DNA of 64,000 bases from DATAOG01 sp963753685 (GCA_963753685.1 CAVWDE010000006.1:1-64000), one strand, 5' to 3'. Numbered from the stretch's first letter, positions 42,783 through 52,470 are shown. Notes: generated by a model not told the origin, from the letters alone. Translations and numbers: made by a program.

Positions 42783-43337
42783 TCAGGCGGCGACGACGCT
42801 GCGCTGGCCGGAGCCCGGGCGGGTCGGGGTCGACGCCTGGCCGCGCTGGCGATTGCGGACGCTGAGCTCGCCTGCGATCTCGCCGCCCCGCTCGAGCTCG
42901 AGCTCGCCATAGGCGATCTTGCCGATCACCCGGCCGCCCTTGCGCACGATCAGTCGGCCGCGCACCGACAGGTCGCCCTCGTAGACCCCGCTGATCTCGG
43001 CGTCCTCGACCTCGCAGCTGCCGATGAAATGACCGGACGGCTTGATCTCGAGCGCGCGGGTCGCATTCATCGTGACCTCGACATGGCCCTCGACCACCAG
43101 CCGCTCGCAGGCGGTGATTTCGCCCTTGAGGCGAATGCCCTGGCCGACGATCAGCCGCTTGTCGGTTTCGCCGTCGTCGAGCGAGAACCGGCCCTGGGGC
43201 GCCGGCCGGTCGACCGGATCGGTCGCGCCGGCAGCCGCGGGCGCCGCCGCCGGCAGCGGCGGCAGCTTGCTCGAAGACGGGCGCTCGCCGGCGTGGCTCG
43301 CCGGCTGATCGGCACGCGGGGTCTGCTTGAAGAGCAT
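42783..43337 (-). CDS. Bactofilin family cytoskeletal protein
   Basis: The 184-residue protein has a disordered Pro/Ala-rich N terminus (1-55) and a right-handed beta-helix core (about 62-160) of short repeats such as IVGQGIRLKGEITACERLVVEGHVEV and AEISGVYEGDLSVRGRLIVRKGGRVIGKIAYGELELERGGEIAGEL. Bactofilins polymerise without nucleotide and organise envelope growth or stalks. ATG 43337 has AGAGG eight bases upstream. A perfect TTAA-N7-TTAAC box lies 74 bases upstream, which suggests CtrA control in the cell cycle. Confidence 0.93.
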   Translation of the reverse strand: MLFKQTPRADQPASHAGERPSSSKLPPLPAAAPAAAGATDPVDRPAPQGRFSLDDGETDKRLIVGQGIRLKGEITACERLVVEGHVEVTMNATRALEIKPSGHFIGSCEVEDAEISGVYEGDLSVRGRLIVRKGGRVIGKIAYGELELERGGEIAGELSVRNRQRGQASTPTRPGSGQRSVVAA

Positions 43338-43780
43338 GGCCGAGCCTCTCGCTGGAATTGACCTCTGGGTCCGCACGGCGCGGGCCCGGGCCTACCTTCC
43401 AACGCGAGTGTTAAGCCCTGGTTAACGGCACCTGCTCTTCGCCCAGGTCGATAGCGCCGGGAACGTTAGCGTGAACGATCGCGGGCCGTGCCTGGTGCTC
43501 CCGGGGCACGGCCGGGAGGTCTCGGCCCTGCCCGCGCCTTTCGGCGCAAGGTGGGCAGATCGTCAATACACGGCCGGCCAAGGATGCAGCAGAATTGCGA
43601 TCAATAAGTCGAAATGTGGCAGAAGTCATGAGTTTGCCACACGTTTGCCCGCTCGATGCGGCGGGCCACTACCAGACAGCTGAGCCGGCGCGATGCCTAG
43701 CCGCGAGCTCGGCCTCGAGCCCCCATTGCAGCGGCGTCGGGGGGAACGCCGTCCCCAAGGGTCTCAACTTCTTGCGAGGT
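43338..43780. other. Intergenic region between bactofilin and tRNA-Gln
   Basis: Apart from the CtrA-like box at 43411-43426, I see no gene in this 443-base stretch. A GGGGA/TCCCC hairpin near 43741-43756 might end tRNA transcription on the minus strand but lacks a T-tract. Short reading frames here have no recognisable features. Confidence 0.4.
43411..43426. promoter_or_regulatory. CtrA-like box upstream of bactofilin
   Basis: TTAAGCCCTGGTTAAC matches TTAA-N7-TTAAC exactly and reads TTAACCA-like on the minus strand, as in CtrA consensus sites. It lies 74 bases before the bactofilin start, a normal promoter distance. Confidence 0.65.
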
Positions 43781-43854
43781 TGGCTGGGGGACCTGGATTC
43801 GAACCAGGACTGCTCGGTCCAGAGCCGAGAGTTCTACCGTTAAACTATCCCCCA
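43781..43854 (-). tRNA. tRNA-Gln (anticodon CUG)
   Basis: The minus strand folds into a complete 74-base tRNA with encoded CCA. The acceptor stem pairs TGGGGGA with TCCCCCA, the anticodon arm CTCGG/CCGAG holds the loop CTCTGGA with anticodon CTG, and the T arm carries the invariant GGTTCGAATCC. It reads CAG codons, which dominate glutamine in this GC-rich genome. Confidence 0.97.
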
Positions 43855-43868
43855 AAACGGCCCGCAGA

Positions 43869-43897
43869 GGGATAGGTAGGGGACGTCCGCTTGTCAA
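43869..43897 (-). promoter_or_regulatory. Sigma70 promoter of tRNA-Gln
   Basis: On the minus strand TTGACA (43897-43892) and TATCCC (43874-43869) are separated by 17 bases. The -10 ends 14 bases before the mature tRNA start. Confidence 0.65.
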
Positions 43898-44081
43898 GCA
43901 AGCCGCGGCCTGGACGCGTCCGATCCGGGCTGACCTGGCAGATATTGAACATCATCCCCGCTGCGAAGCATGGAACCGCCGCCGGGCGAACGCGCCGCTC
44001 GGGCGGCCCGGCGCCGCTCCTGCTTGTTTGGTTGCCTTGGTGGCCGGTTGGCATCTCGCAGGGATCGCGCGCGCGAAAGTG

Positions 44082-44894
44082 TCAAGGCACGCGGCCGCGC
44101 ACCGCCCAGGCGGTCGCGGTCAGCGAGCGCGGGCCGTCGGGGGCGCCGGCCAGGAAGGCCGCCCGGACGCGCGCCCGGATCCGCGAGCGGCGCCGCTCCG
44201 ACAGGCTGGCGACGTAGGCCCCGAACGGCCCCTGGCCGCCGAGCAGCGGCTGCCAATAGTCGTCGAAGTCCGCGAAATCCATGCGGATCGTGAGCGAGCC
44301 GCGCTCGACCGCGCGCAGCCCGACCGTCCGCCAGAGCTCGACCAGGCCCTCGGGCATCGCCAGCGGGTGGGCGAACAGACGGTCGCGCGCGGCGCCCGCC
44401 TGCGGGTCGAGCGCGGCCGCGGTATCCCAGAACAGACGCTGAAAGAGCAGGCCGCCGCGGAAGTCCCAGACCGCCGCCGCGACCACCCCGCCGGCGCGGG
44501 TGACGCGCCGCATCTCGATGGCGGCCCGCCGCGGATCGAGCATGAAGTTGAGCACCAGCTGCGCGAGCGCGGCGGCGAACGAGCCGGTAGCGAACGGCAG
44601 ATGAGCGGCGTCGGCCTGCGCGAGTTGGATCCCCGCCCCGTCCGCCCGCGCTCTCGCGAAGGCGAGGTAGGGCGCGGCAACGTCGATCGCATTCACGCGC
44701 TGGCCGGGAAAGCGACGCCTGAGCTCGAACGCCAAGGTGCCCGTGCCGCAGCCAACGTCGAGCAGCGGACCGTCGCGCGGCAGGCCGGCAAAGTCGATCA
44801 GCGCCGCCGCGAGCCGGCCCGTCCAGCGGCCGAGGAAGCGCTCGTAGGCGGCGCCGTCGTCGGCCAGATAGCCGGACGGCTCGCCCAAGCGCAC
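44082..44894 (-). CDS. Class I SAM-dependent methyltransferase (UbiE/ArsM-like)
   Basis: The 270-residue protein has motif I LLDVGCGTGTLAFEL near residue 46, the acidic NAIDVAAPYLAFAR strand-2 end and the motif IV-like LNFMLDPRRAAIEMRRVTRAGG. It begins YLADDGAAYERFLGRW. It uses GTG 44894, two bases after the mop stop, so it is the last gene of the molybdate operon. Nothing links its substrate to molybdenum, so its presence there is unexplained. The family includes quinone and small-molecule methylases. Confidence 0.85.
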   Translation of the reverse strand: MRLGEPSGYLADDGAAYERFLGRWTGRLAAALIDFAGLPRDGPLLDVGCGTGTLAFELRRRFPGQRVNAIDVAAPYLAFARARADGAGIQLAQADAAHLPFATGSFAAALAQLVLNFMLDPRRAAIEMRRVTRAGGVVAAAVWDFRGGLLFQRLFWDTAAALDPQAGAARDRLFAHPLAMPEGLVELWRTVGLRAVERGSLTIRMDFADFDDYWQPLLGGQGPFGAYVASLSERRRSRIRARVRAAFLAGAPDGPRSLTATAWAVRGRVP

Positions 44895-44896
44895 GC

Positions 44897-45106
44897 TCAG
44901 TCGATCGCGATCATGACGTTCGAGGCCTTGACGACCGCATAGGCCTGCTGACCGGACTTGAGCCCGAGGTCGTCGACCGCCGCGTTGGTGACCGAGGCCG
45001 TGATCACCTTGCCGCTGCCGATGTCGATTCTGACGTGGGCGGTGGTCTGGCCCTTCTCGACCCCGACGATCTGGCCCTTAAGCACGTTGCGCGCGCTGAT
45101 CTTCAT
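44897..45106 (-). CDS. mop: Molbindin-type TOBE domain protein (Mop)
   Basis: The 69-residue protein is a single TOBE/Mop domain: MKISARNVLKGQIVGVEKGQ, VRIDIGSGKVITASVTNAAVDDLGL and KASNVMIAID are typical of molbindins, which store molybdate in ring-shaped oligomers. It overlaps the end of modC by 29 bases, showing tight coupling within the molybdate operon. The start ATG has a strong GGAGGACAGGTC site. Confidence 0.93.
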   Translation of the reverse strand: MKISARNVLKGQIVGVEKGQTTAHVRIDIGSGKVITASVTNAAVDDLGLKSGQQAYAVVKASNVMIAID

Positions 45107-46304
45107 GACCTGTCCTCCAGTTTGCCAATCGACGATCCCGCTGCCCGACCACCGCAGCCAGGGGCGAGGCGATGCCGGGGTGTGATGCGGTCGGACTTTG
45201 CGGCACCAGGGCGATGCTCTTGACCTGGGCGTGGACCGGATCGCCCGGCCGCAGACCGAGCGTCACCCAGGACTTGCGGGTGACCCGTGCGAGCAGGCGC
45301 GCGCCCTGGCCGGCGGCGCCGAGCCGGACCACCACGTTGATCTGCGCCGCATCCTGCGCCTCGGCGGCCAAGACGCGCGCCGGCAGGATGTTGAGGATGG
45401 TGCTGGCCGTGGACGGCGCGCGGGCGAGGCTCACGTCGGAGGCGCGCACGCGCATGCGCCGCGCCGTCCCGGGCGCGCCGTACTCGCCGGGCACGACGAT
45501 CGTGCCGCCGTCGACCGCAAGCGTGGCCAGCCCGTAGTCCGGATCGTAGCCGGTGACCGTCGCGTTCAGCGCGACCGAGGCCTCCGGCAGGCGCGCGATC
45601 GGCAGCTCCGGGTCGGCCTGCAGGTCCTGAAGCGGCCCGCAGGCAATCGCCCGCCCGGCGTTCATCAGCACCAGATGATCGGCCAGGCGCTCGACCTCGG
45701 CGAGGTCGTGGCTGACATAGAGGATCGGGATCGCGAGCGCCGCGTGCAGCGCCTCGAGATAGGGCAGGATGTCGTCCTTGCTGAAGCGGTCGAGCCCGGC
45801 GAGCGGCTCGTCCATCAAGAGCAGCCTGGGCTGCGAGAGCAGAGCGCGGCCGACCGCGACCCGCTGGCGCTCGCCGCCCGAGAGGCGAAGCGGCGCCCGC
45901 TCCAGCAGGGCTTCGATCCCGAGCAGCGCGACCACTTCATCGAAGCGGATCGCTTCACTGGCGCCGCGCCGCAGCGCCCGCCGCTGGCCATAGAGCAGAT
46001 TGCGCCGGACCGAGAGATGCGGGAACAGGCTCGCCTCCTGGAACACATAGCCGGCCGCCCGCTCGTAGGGCGGCCGGAAGGCAGCCCCCGCCTGCCAGAC
46101 CTCGCCGCCGACCGAGAGGTGCCCGTCCGCCAGCATGTGCAGCCCGGCCATGCAACGCAGCACGGTCGTCTTGCCGCAACCGGACGGCCCGAACAGCGCG
46201 GTGATCCCCCGCATCGGCGCCTCGAACGCGATATCGAGGGCGAAGGCGCCGAGCGCACCGCGAAAGCGCGCCGTGATCGCGGCGCCGTCGCTGCCGCCGC
46301 TCAT
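45078..46304 (-). CDS. modC: Molybdate ABC transporter ATP-binding protein ModC
   Basis: The 408-residue protein has Walker A GPSGCGKTT, signature LSGGERQRVA, Walker B LLLMDEPLAGLD and the switch histidine in YVSHD. A TOBE/Mop-like domain occupies about residues 265-375 and could sense molybdate. It is longer than most ModC proteins by roughly 40 residues; the extra tail (NWRTGHEDQRAQRA) overlaps the mop gene start, so the natural stop region may be a late extension. It overlaps modB by four bases. Confidence 0.95.
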   Translation of the reverse strand: MSGGSDGAAITARFRGALGAFALDIAFEAPMRGITALFGPSGCGKTTVLRCMAGLHMLADGHLSVGGEVWQAGAAFRPPYERAAGYVFQEASLFPHLSVRRNLLYGQRRALRRGASEAIRFDEVVALLGIEALLERAPLRLSGGERQRVAVGRALLSQPRLLLMDEPLAGLDRFSKDDILPYLEALHAALAIPILYVSHDLAEVERLADHLVLMNAGRAIACGPLQDLQADPELPIARLPEASVALNATVTGYDPDYGLATLAVDGGTIVVPGEYGAPGTARRMRVRASDVSLARAPSTASTILNILPARVLAAEAQDAAQINVVVRLGAAGQGARLLARVTRKSWVTLGLRPGDPVHAQVKSIALVPQSPTASHPGIASPLAAVVGQRDRRLANWRTGHEDQRAQRA

Positions 46305-46984
46305 GCCTGAAGCCGCCCGACGCGCTTCTCAAAGAGCGTCAACGACAGGATCACGACGAAGGAGAAGGCCAGCATGCCGCCCGCGAGGATGCTGGCCTCG
46401 GCCCAGCGCAGGGTCTCGACGTAGTCGTAGATCGCGACCGAGAGGACCTTGGTCTCGCCCGGAATGTTGCCGCCGATCATGAGCACGACGCCGAACTCGC
46501 CGACCGTGTGCGCAAAGCCCAGGACCGCGCCGGTCAGGAAGCCCCGGCGCGCGAGCGGCACCGCGACCGTCCAGAACGCGTCCCGGGGCGAGGCACGGAG
46601 CGTTGCCGCGACCTCGAGCGGGCGCTCGCCGAACGCCTCGAAAGCGTTGCGGATCGGTTGCACCACGAATGGCATCGAATAGATCACCGAGCCGATCACC
46701 AGCCCCTCGAAGGTGAAGGCGAGCGAGCGGCCGCCGAACAGCCCCGCGACCCAGCCGCCCGGGCCGTGCGGCCCGAGTGCTACCAGCAGATAAAAGCCGA
46801 GCACGGTCGGCGGCAGCACCAGCGGCAGCGCGACCACGGCCGCCACCGCCTCCTTCCAGCGTGCCCGCGAGCGCGCGAGCCACCACGCGATCGGCGTGCC
46901 CGCGACCAGGAGGACCAGGGTCGTGATGCTGGCGAGCTCGATGGTCAGCCGGACCGGCTGCCAGACACTCTCGGCGTCGAGCAT
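46301..46984 (-). CDS. modB: Molybdate ABC transporter permease ModB
   Basis: The 227-residue protein has five membrane helices and the inner-membrane permease signature EVAATLRASPRDAFWTVAVPLARRGFLTGAVLGFAHTVGEFGVVLMIGG, which contacts ModC. Proteins of this length are typical for ModB. It starts ten bases after modA and overlaps modC by four bases (ATGA). Confidence 0.96.
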   Translation of the reverse strand: MLDAESVWQPVRLTIELASITTLVLLVAGTPIAWWLARSRARWKEAVAAVVALPLVLPPTVLGFYLLVALGPHGPGGWVAGLFGGRSLAFTFEGLVIGSVIYSMPFVVQPIRNAFEAFGERPLEVAATLRASPRDAFWTVAVPLARRGFLTGAVLGFAHTVGEFGVVLMIGGNIPGETKVLSVAIYDYVETLRWAEASILAGGMLAFSFVVILSLTLFEKRVGRLQA

Positions 46985-46994
46985 GGGCGGTGTG

Positions 46995-47753
46995 TCAGCT
47001 GACGCCCGTGCCGTAGCCGTAGCGCGCCATGATCCGCGCGGCCTCCGGACCTTTCAGGAACGCGATGAAGCTTTGGGCGGCCTTGCTGTCCGCACCCTGC
47101 TTGAGCAGCACCGCGTCCTGCCGGATCGTGTCGTACAGGTCGCCGGGCACGATCCAGCGCGAGCCCCCGGTCGCATTCGCGACCTGGGAGAGGGCGACGA
47201 AGCCGAGCTCCGCATTGCCGGTCTGCACGAACTGGTAGGTCTGGGCGATGTTGTTGCCCTGCACGAGCTTCGGCGCCAGCTGGTCGTACACGCCGAGCGC
47301 CCGCATCGCCTGGACCGCGGCGGTGCCGTAGGGCGCCCCGACCGGGTTGGCGATCGCGATCTTGGCGAACCCACCGCCCTTGAGGGTCGCAGCACCCTGC
47401 ACCAGGTTCGGGTCCTGGCTCCAGAGCACGATCTTGCCGGTCGCGTAGGTGAACCGGCTGCCCGGCACCGCGAGGCCGTCATCGACCGCCTTCCTGGGCC
47501 GCTGGTCGTCGGCGGCGAGAAAGACCTCGAAGGGCGCGCCCTGGCTGATCTGGGTGTAGAGCTGGCCGGTCGAGCCGAAGCTCAGGACGGCGTCGTCGCC
47601 AGTCTTCTCCTTGAAGGCCTGCGCGATCTCGTTGGCCGCATCGGTGAAGTTGGCCGCGACCGCGACGTTGGTCTGCGCGGCCTGCGCGGGCAGGACCGCA
47701 CCCAGCGCGAGCGCGCCCGCGGCCAGGACGTAAGGGACAAGCCTGGACGGCAT
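46995..47753 (-). CDS. modA: Molybdate-binding periplasmic protein ModA
   Basis: The 252-residue protein has a signal peptide ending AQAAQ and the ModA pattern NVAVAANFTDAANEIAQAFKEKTGDDAVLSFGSTGQLYTQISQGAPFEVFLAADDQRP, with GNAELGFVALSQV near the C terminus. It delivers molybdate to ModBC. GGGAG eight bases before ATG 47753 fixes the start. It lies 17 bases downstream of modE, so regulator and transporter are co-transcribed. Confidence 0.96.
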   Translation of the reverse strand: MPSRLVPYVLAAGALALGAVLPAQAAQTNVAVAANFTDAANEIAQAFKEKTGDDAVLSFGSTGQLYTQISQGAPFEVFLAADDQRPRKAVDDGLAVPGSRFTYATGKIVLWSQDPNLVQGAATLKGGGFAKIAIANPVGAPYGTAAVQAMRALGVYDQLAPKLVQGNNIAQTYQFVQTGNAELGFVALSQVANATGGSRWIVPGDLYDTIRQDAVLLKQGADSKAAQSFIAFLKGPEAARIMARYGYGTGVS

Positions 47754-47770
47754 TGGGTTTTCTCCCTTGG

Positions 47771-48565
47771 TCAGTCGACCGCGAGAATGACGTGGGCGGC
47801 ATCGAACAGGGCGCAGGCAGGGTCGCCCACCTCGAGGCCGAGCGCCTCGGCGCTGCGGCTGGTAATGACCGCGGTCAACGTCTTGCCGCCGCCGATGTCG
47901 AGCGTGAGCTCGGTGTTGACGCCGCCCGGGTCGCGCCGCAGCACGGTCCCGCAGATCCGGTTGCGCGCCGAGGTGTGCTGCGCCTCGTCGGCGGGCGCGA
48001 TGAGCACGAACGGCGCCTTGATCAGCGCGATCGCTTCGCGCCCCGGGAACAACCCGAGCTCGCGCAGGCTCTCGCGGGTCACGATCGCGTAGATCGTCGT
48101 CTGGTCGGCGACGTCGAGCGCCACCTCGGCGCTGATCGCGTCCTCGCTGATCGCGGCGATCCGGCCGCGAAGCGCGTTGCGGGCGCTGGTCCGCATCATG
48201 AACCCCCACACCAGATTGGCGGCCGAGATGCCGGTCGCGCCGAGCTCGGGCTCGAGGGTCCGGATGACGCGGGCGAGCTCGCCCTCGATCCGCTCGAAGC
48301 CCGCGACCACGCGCCGCCCGGCCTCCGAGAGCCGGGCACCGCCGCCCTTGCGGCCCCCGACCTGAGCCTCGACCAGCGGCCGGCCGAACAGGTTGTTCAT
48401 CGCGCTGACCGCATCCCAGGCCGCCTTGTAGGTGATGCCGGCCGCGCGCGCGGCGGCCGAGATGCTGCCCTCGCGCGCGATCGCCTCGAGCAGGCGGATG
48501 CGCTCGCGCCCGACCGACCAGGGCTGGTCGTCGGTCGAGAACGACAGGTTCGCTCGAACGGACAA
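47771..48565 (-). CDS. modE: Molybdate-responsive regulator ModE
   Basis: The 264-residue protein has an N-terminal winged helix (RERIRLLEAIAREGSISAAARAAGITYKAAWDAVSAMNNLFGRPLVE) and a C-terminal di-TOBE molybdate-binding region (TSARNALRGRIAAISEDAISAEV, TSARNRICGTVLRRDPGGVNTEL). ModE with molybdate represses mod operons. I choose TTG 48565 because AAAGGAGG lies nine bases before it and the resulting length matches Escherichia coli ModE (262). The first gene of the operon controls its own promoter, consistent with ModE-like boxes just upstream. Confidence 0.94.
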   Translation of the reverse strand: MSVRANLSFSTDDQPWSVGRERIRLLEAIAREGSISAAARAAGITYKAAWDAVSAMNNLFGRPLVEAQVGGRKGGGARLSEAGRRVVAGFERIEGELARVIRTLEPELGATGISAANLVWGFMMRTSARNALRGRIAAISEDAISAEVALDVADQTTIYAIVTRESLRELGLFPGREAIALIKAPFVLIAPADEAQHTSARNRICGTVLRRDPGGVNTELTLDIGGGKTLTAVITSRSAEALGLEVGDPACALFDAAHVILAVD

Positions 48566-48583
48566 GGACGCGGGCCTCCTTTG

Positions 48584-48612
48584 ACCGCTATATAGTACGA
48601 CTATACAACGAG
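48584..48612 (-). promoter_or_regulatory. ModE box 1 at the mod operon promoter
   Basis: On the plus strand ACCGCTATATA and TATACAACGAG form an imperfect inverted repeat around a 7-base spacer, close to the known ATCGNTATATA-N6-TATATAACGAT consensus. It lies 19-47 bases before the modE TTG start, so binding would block the operon. Confidence 0.75.
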
Positions 48613-48664
48613 TCGACCCAGCTCGCCGACTTGGGGACTCGCTGGAAAGGCTCCCTGTGCGACG

Positions 48665-48692
48665 ATCGTAATATATATAGAAATATAGCGTT
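48665..48692 (-). promoter_or_regulatory. Second ModE-like box
   Basis: CGTAATATA and AATATAGCG lie around a 6-base spacer in a run of AT-rich sequence about 80 bases upstream of the first box. The halves match the ModE consensus at most positions. It may support cooperative repression. Confidence 0.45.
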
Positions 48693-48760
48693 TGAGCTAG
48701 ACCTTTTCCTGTCGGTCGCCCCATTTCCCGCACCTTTCGAGGCCGGCGAGCAGCTGGGAC

Positions 48761-50011
48761 TCAGTCGGGGACCGTCGGGTCGGCGATCAGGGTTTGCGCG
48801 TAGGCCAGGCAGGCGGCGTGGTCGGGTCGGAAGTCTTCCCCGGCCCACCAAGCCTCGACCTCGGCCAGGAGTTTTCCGAGCCGCGGACCGGGCGGGAGGC
48901 CCAGCGCCATGAGGTCGTCGCCGCCGAGCGGCAACTTGCGCGGACGCCAGGCGGCGGCCTCGGTAAGGGCGGTGGCGAGCGCCGGGCCGGGATCGCCGGC
49001 GGCCTCGGTGGCGGCGAGCCGGATCAGATCGGCGTAGAGTTCCGGGCCAAGGCGATGGAGCGCCTGCCGGCGTCCGGTCGAGGTCGCGTCGAGGTCCGGG
49101 AGCGGCGTTGCGGTCAGCGCCTCGAGCCGGGCCGCATCCCGGTTGGCAAGGCGCCAGCGCTCGGCGACCAGGCCTTCGACCTCGGCGCTCGACGGCGGCG
49201 GACGGAGCAGGGCAGCCAGGCGCAGCAGCGGGTCGGCAGCAGGTGCGAGGCCCAGCAGGCGCGCGAGACGATCCTGCGCGACCGGCCCGGGGATGACTTC
49301 GTTCAGCACCCGGGTCTCGGCCATCAGGCGGAGCGCCGGCAGCGGAGCCTCGGCCTCGAGCAGCTTCAGCATCTCGGTCTGGATGCGCTCGCCCGAGAGG
49401 CGGGTGAGCTCGAGTGCCGCTTCCTTGCAGGCCGCGAGCGCTTCGGGATCGGCGGGGGGCCGGCCGTAGTGGGCGAAAAAGCGGAAAAACCGGAGAATCC
49501 GAAGGTAGTCCTCGGCGATCCGTTGGGCCGGGTTGCCGACAAAGCGGATACGGCCGGCTTCGAGATCGGCACGGCCGCCGAAATAGTCGTAGAGCCGGCC
49601 CCCGGCATCGCAGCTCATGGCGTTGACCGTGAAGTCGCGCCGGGCGGCGTCGGCCTCGAAATCGTCGGTGAAGGCGACCAGGGCGTGGCGGCCGTCGGTC
49701 AGGACGTCCCGCCGCAGCGTCGTGATCTCGAAGCGCCGGCTGCCAACCACGGTCGTGACGGTGCCGTGGGTAAGCCCGGTCGGGAGCGCCTTCAGGCCGG
49801 CCGCCTCGAGCAGGCGCATGACTTCTTCCGGCGGCTCGGGCGTGGCGAGGTCGAGATCAGCGCGCAGCTCGGCCCGGCCGAGCAGGCCGTCGCGTACACA
49901 GCCGCCGACGAACCGGGCAGGCCGGCCGCTCGCCTCCAGCGCCCGGAGCACCTTGCGGCTCGCGGACGAGCGCAGCCAGGACTGGGCGGCAAGCGGCCGG
50001 GAGACGCGCAT
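48761..50011 (-). CDS. cca: CCA tRNA nucleotidyltransferase/poly(A) polymerase family
   Basis: The 416-residue protein adds or repairs the 3' CCA of tRNAs. It has ARFVGGCVRDGLLGR, DLDLATPEPPEEV (catalytic DXD), ARRDFTVNAM, the YDYFGGRADLEAGRIRFVGNPAQRIAEDYLRILRFFRF block and a helical tail. ATG 50011 gives the normal N terminus; the longer frame to 50314 is low-complexity. It sits downstream of NUDIX and DUF1285 genes, the common alphaproteobacterial order. The encoded CCA in tRNA-Gln implies a repair role for at least that tRNA. Confidence 0.93.
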   Translation of the reverse strand: MRVSRPLAAQSWLRSSASRKVLRALEASGRPARFVGGCVRDGLLGRAELRADLDLATPEPPEEVMRLLEAAGLKALPTGLTHGTVTTVVGSRRFEITTLRRDVLTDGRHALVAFTDDFEADAARRDFTVNAMSCDAGGRLYDYFGGRADLEAGRIRFVGNPAQRIAEDYLRILRFFRFFAHYGRPPADPEALAACKEAALELTRLSGERIQTEMLKLLEAEAPLPALRLMAETRVLNEVIPGPVAQDRLARLLGLAPAADPLLRLAALLRPPPSSAEVEGLVAERWRLANRDAARLEALTATPLPDLDATSTGRRQALHRLGPELYADLIRLAATEAAGDPGPALATALTEAAAWRPRKLPLGGDDLMALGLPPGPRLGKLLAEVEAWWAGEDFRPDHAACLAYAQTLIADPTVPD

Positions 50012-50124
50012 GGCGGTCAGGATGGCCTGGCCACGGCGCTCGGCGCGCGACCCTGGTGCCGGGCCCGATCCGGCCGTGCTCGAGGTGCGGCGGCACGCAG
50101 GCCCGCCAGGAGGCGCGGCATCGC

Positions 50125-50751
50125 TCAGGCTCCGAGCAGGCGCGAGAAATTGACCAGGATGCCGGCGGTCGCCCCCCAGATGAAGCGGCCCTGATAGGGC
50201 AGCACGTAGTAGCCGCGGGTGAGCGCGCCGCGGCGGTAGCTGTGGCGACGCTGGTTGGCCGGGTCGACAATGAACTGGAGCGGCACCTCGAAGGCCTCGG
50301 CGACCTCCAAGCAATCGAGCTTGAGGGCAAGTGGCGGCTGGATCCAGCCGACCACCGGGTGGATCCGAAAGCCGGTCACCGTGTCGTAAGGAGCGAGCTC
50401 GCCCAGCAGCTCGACCTTGGCCGACTCCAGGCCGATCTCCTCCTTGGCCTCGCGCAGCGCCGCCGCCGCGGGCGACGCGTCGCCGGGCTCGATCCGGCCG
50501 CCCGGGAAGCTGATCTGGCCGGCATGGTCGCGCAGCTGCTCGCTGCGCTGGGTGAGCAGAATGGCGGGCCCGCCCGGGCGCTCGACCACGCCGATCAGGA
50601 CCGCGGCCGGGGTGCGCCGGGTGATGGCGGCGGTGAGGGCGTCGCGCACCGGATCGTCGCCGTGCAGCCAGCCCTCGTCCAGGCCGAGCCCATGCTGCGT
50701 GCCCGAGGGTGCCGGGGTCAGGCGCAGGCGGAGCTGCTCGCGGGTCACCAT
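50125..50751 (-). CDS. NUDIX CoA pyrophosphatase-type hydrolase (NudL-like)
   Basis: The 208-residue protein has the UPF0035 motif LLTQRSEQLRDHAGQISFPGG immediately followed by the Nudix box GRIEPGDASPAAAALREAKEEIGL, as in CoA-diphosphatases that cleave CoA to phosphopantetheine and 3',5'-ADP. It starts 18 bases after the DUF1285 gene and is followed after 113 bases by cca. The alphaproteobacterial cluster with DUF1285 and cca is conserved, but its logic is unclear. Confidence 0.92.
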   Translation of the reverse strand: MVTREQLRLRLTPAPSGTQHGLGLDEGWLHGDDPVRDALTAAITRRTPAAVLIGVVERPGGPAILLTQRSEQLRDHAGQISFPGGRIEPGDASPAAAALREAKEEIGLESAKVELLGELAPYDTVTGFRIHPVVGWIQPPLALKLDCLEVAEAFEVPLQFIVDPANQRRHSYRRGALTRGYYVLPYQGRFIWGATAGILVNFSRLLGA

Positions 50752-50769
50752 CGGCCGCCCGGCGCCGCC

Positions 50770-51348
50770 TCAGCTCGCCTCGTCGAGCGCGAAGAAGACG
50801 CCGCTGCTCCAGACCCCGAAGCGGGTCCGGCCGGCCCGGTCCTGCTCCTCGCCGAGCTCGACCAGCTGATAGTAGACCGACCTCGCGAGCCGCGCCTCAA
50901 GGCCGCCCCGGACCTCGACGTAGGGCACCAGCGCCGCCTCGCCCGCCGGCGCTACCGATCGCCGCACGCGCAGCGGGTGGTCCGGCCCGACCGTGACCCA
51001 TTCGTCCAGGTTGCTACGCAGGCAAAGCCGCTGCCGGGCACCCGCACCCTCGACCGCGAGCTCGACCGCGACGAAGGCCACATCCTCGACCTCGATCCGG
51101 CCGCGCTCGACCGGCGTCACCAGCCAATGGCTGCCGTCGGCCGCGCGCCGCAGCACGGTCGCGAACAGCTTGACCAGCGCCAGCCGCCCGATCGGCCGGC
51201 CTTCGTGCCACCAGGAACCGTCGCGCGCGATCCTGAGCCCGAAGGAACGTTCCATTGCGGTGCCGCCCCGGCTCGGCGATAATGTCTCGCCCGCGACCCG
51301 GTCGAGGGCTTGATCCGGTGGGGAGTCCGTACCCATACTCAAGGCCAT
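50770..51348 (-). CDS. DUF1285 protein
   Basis: The 192-residue protein has the DUF1285 pattern FGLRIARDGSWWHEGRPIGRLALVKLFATVLRR, the HWLVTPVERGRIEVEDVAFVAVEL block and GVWSSGVFFALDE at the end. It is cytoplasmic and of unknown function. The start ATG 51348 gives the usual N-terminal extension; ATG 51255 is an alternative. It is divergent from the MoxR operon across 126 bases and forms a unit with the NUDIX gene and probably cca. Confidence 0.9.
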   Translation of the reverse strand: MALSMGTDSPPDQALDRVAGETLSPSRGGTAMERSFGLRIARDGSWWHEGRPIGRLALVKLFATVLRRAADGSHWLVTPVERGRIEVEDVAFVAVELAVEGAGARQRLCLRSNLDEWVTVGPDHPLRVRRSVAPAGEAALVPYVEVRGGLEARLARSVYYQLVELGEEQDRAGRTRFGVWSSGVFFALDEAS

Positions 51349-51474
51349 GTACCCAGCCCATGTCGGCCGTCGACGCGCCCCGGCGATCTGAGCATCGCCG
51401 CGCAGACCCCCCGCCGCCCGAACCGCCCATGACCGCCATGACCCGCCAGCGGATCATCCTGCCGAGGATCGGCC

Positions 51475-52469
<995 letters not shown>

Positions 52470-52470
<1 letters not shown>

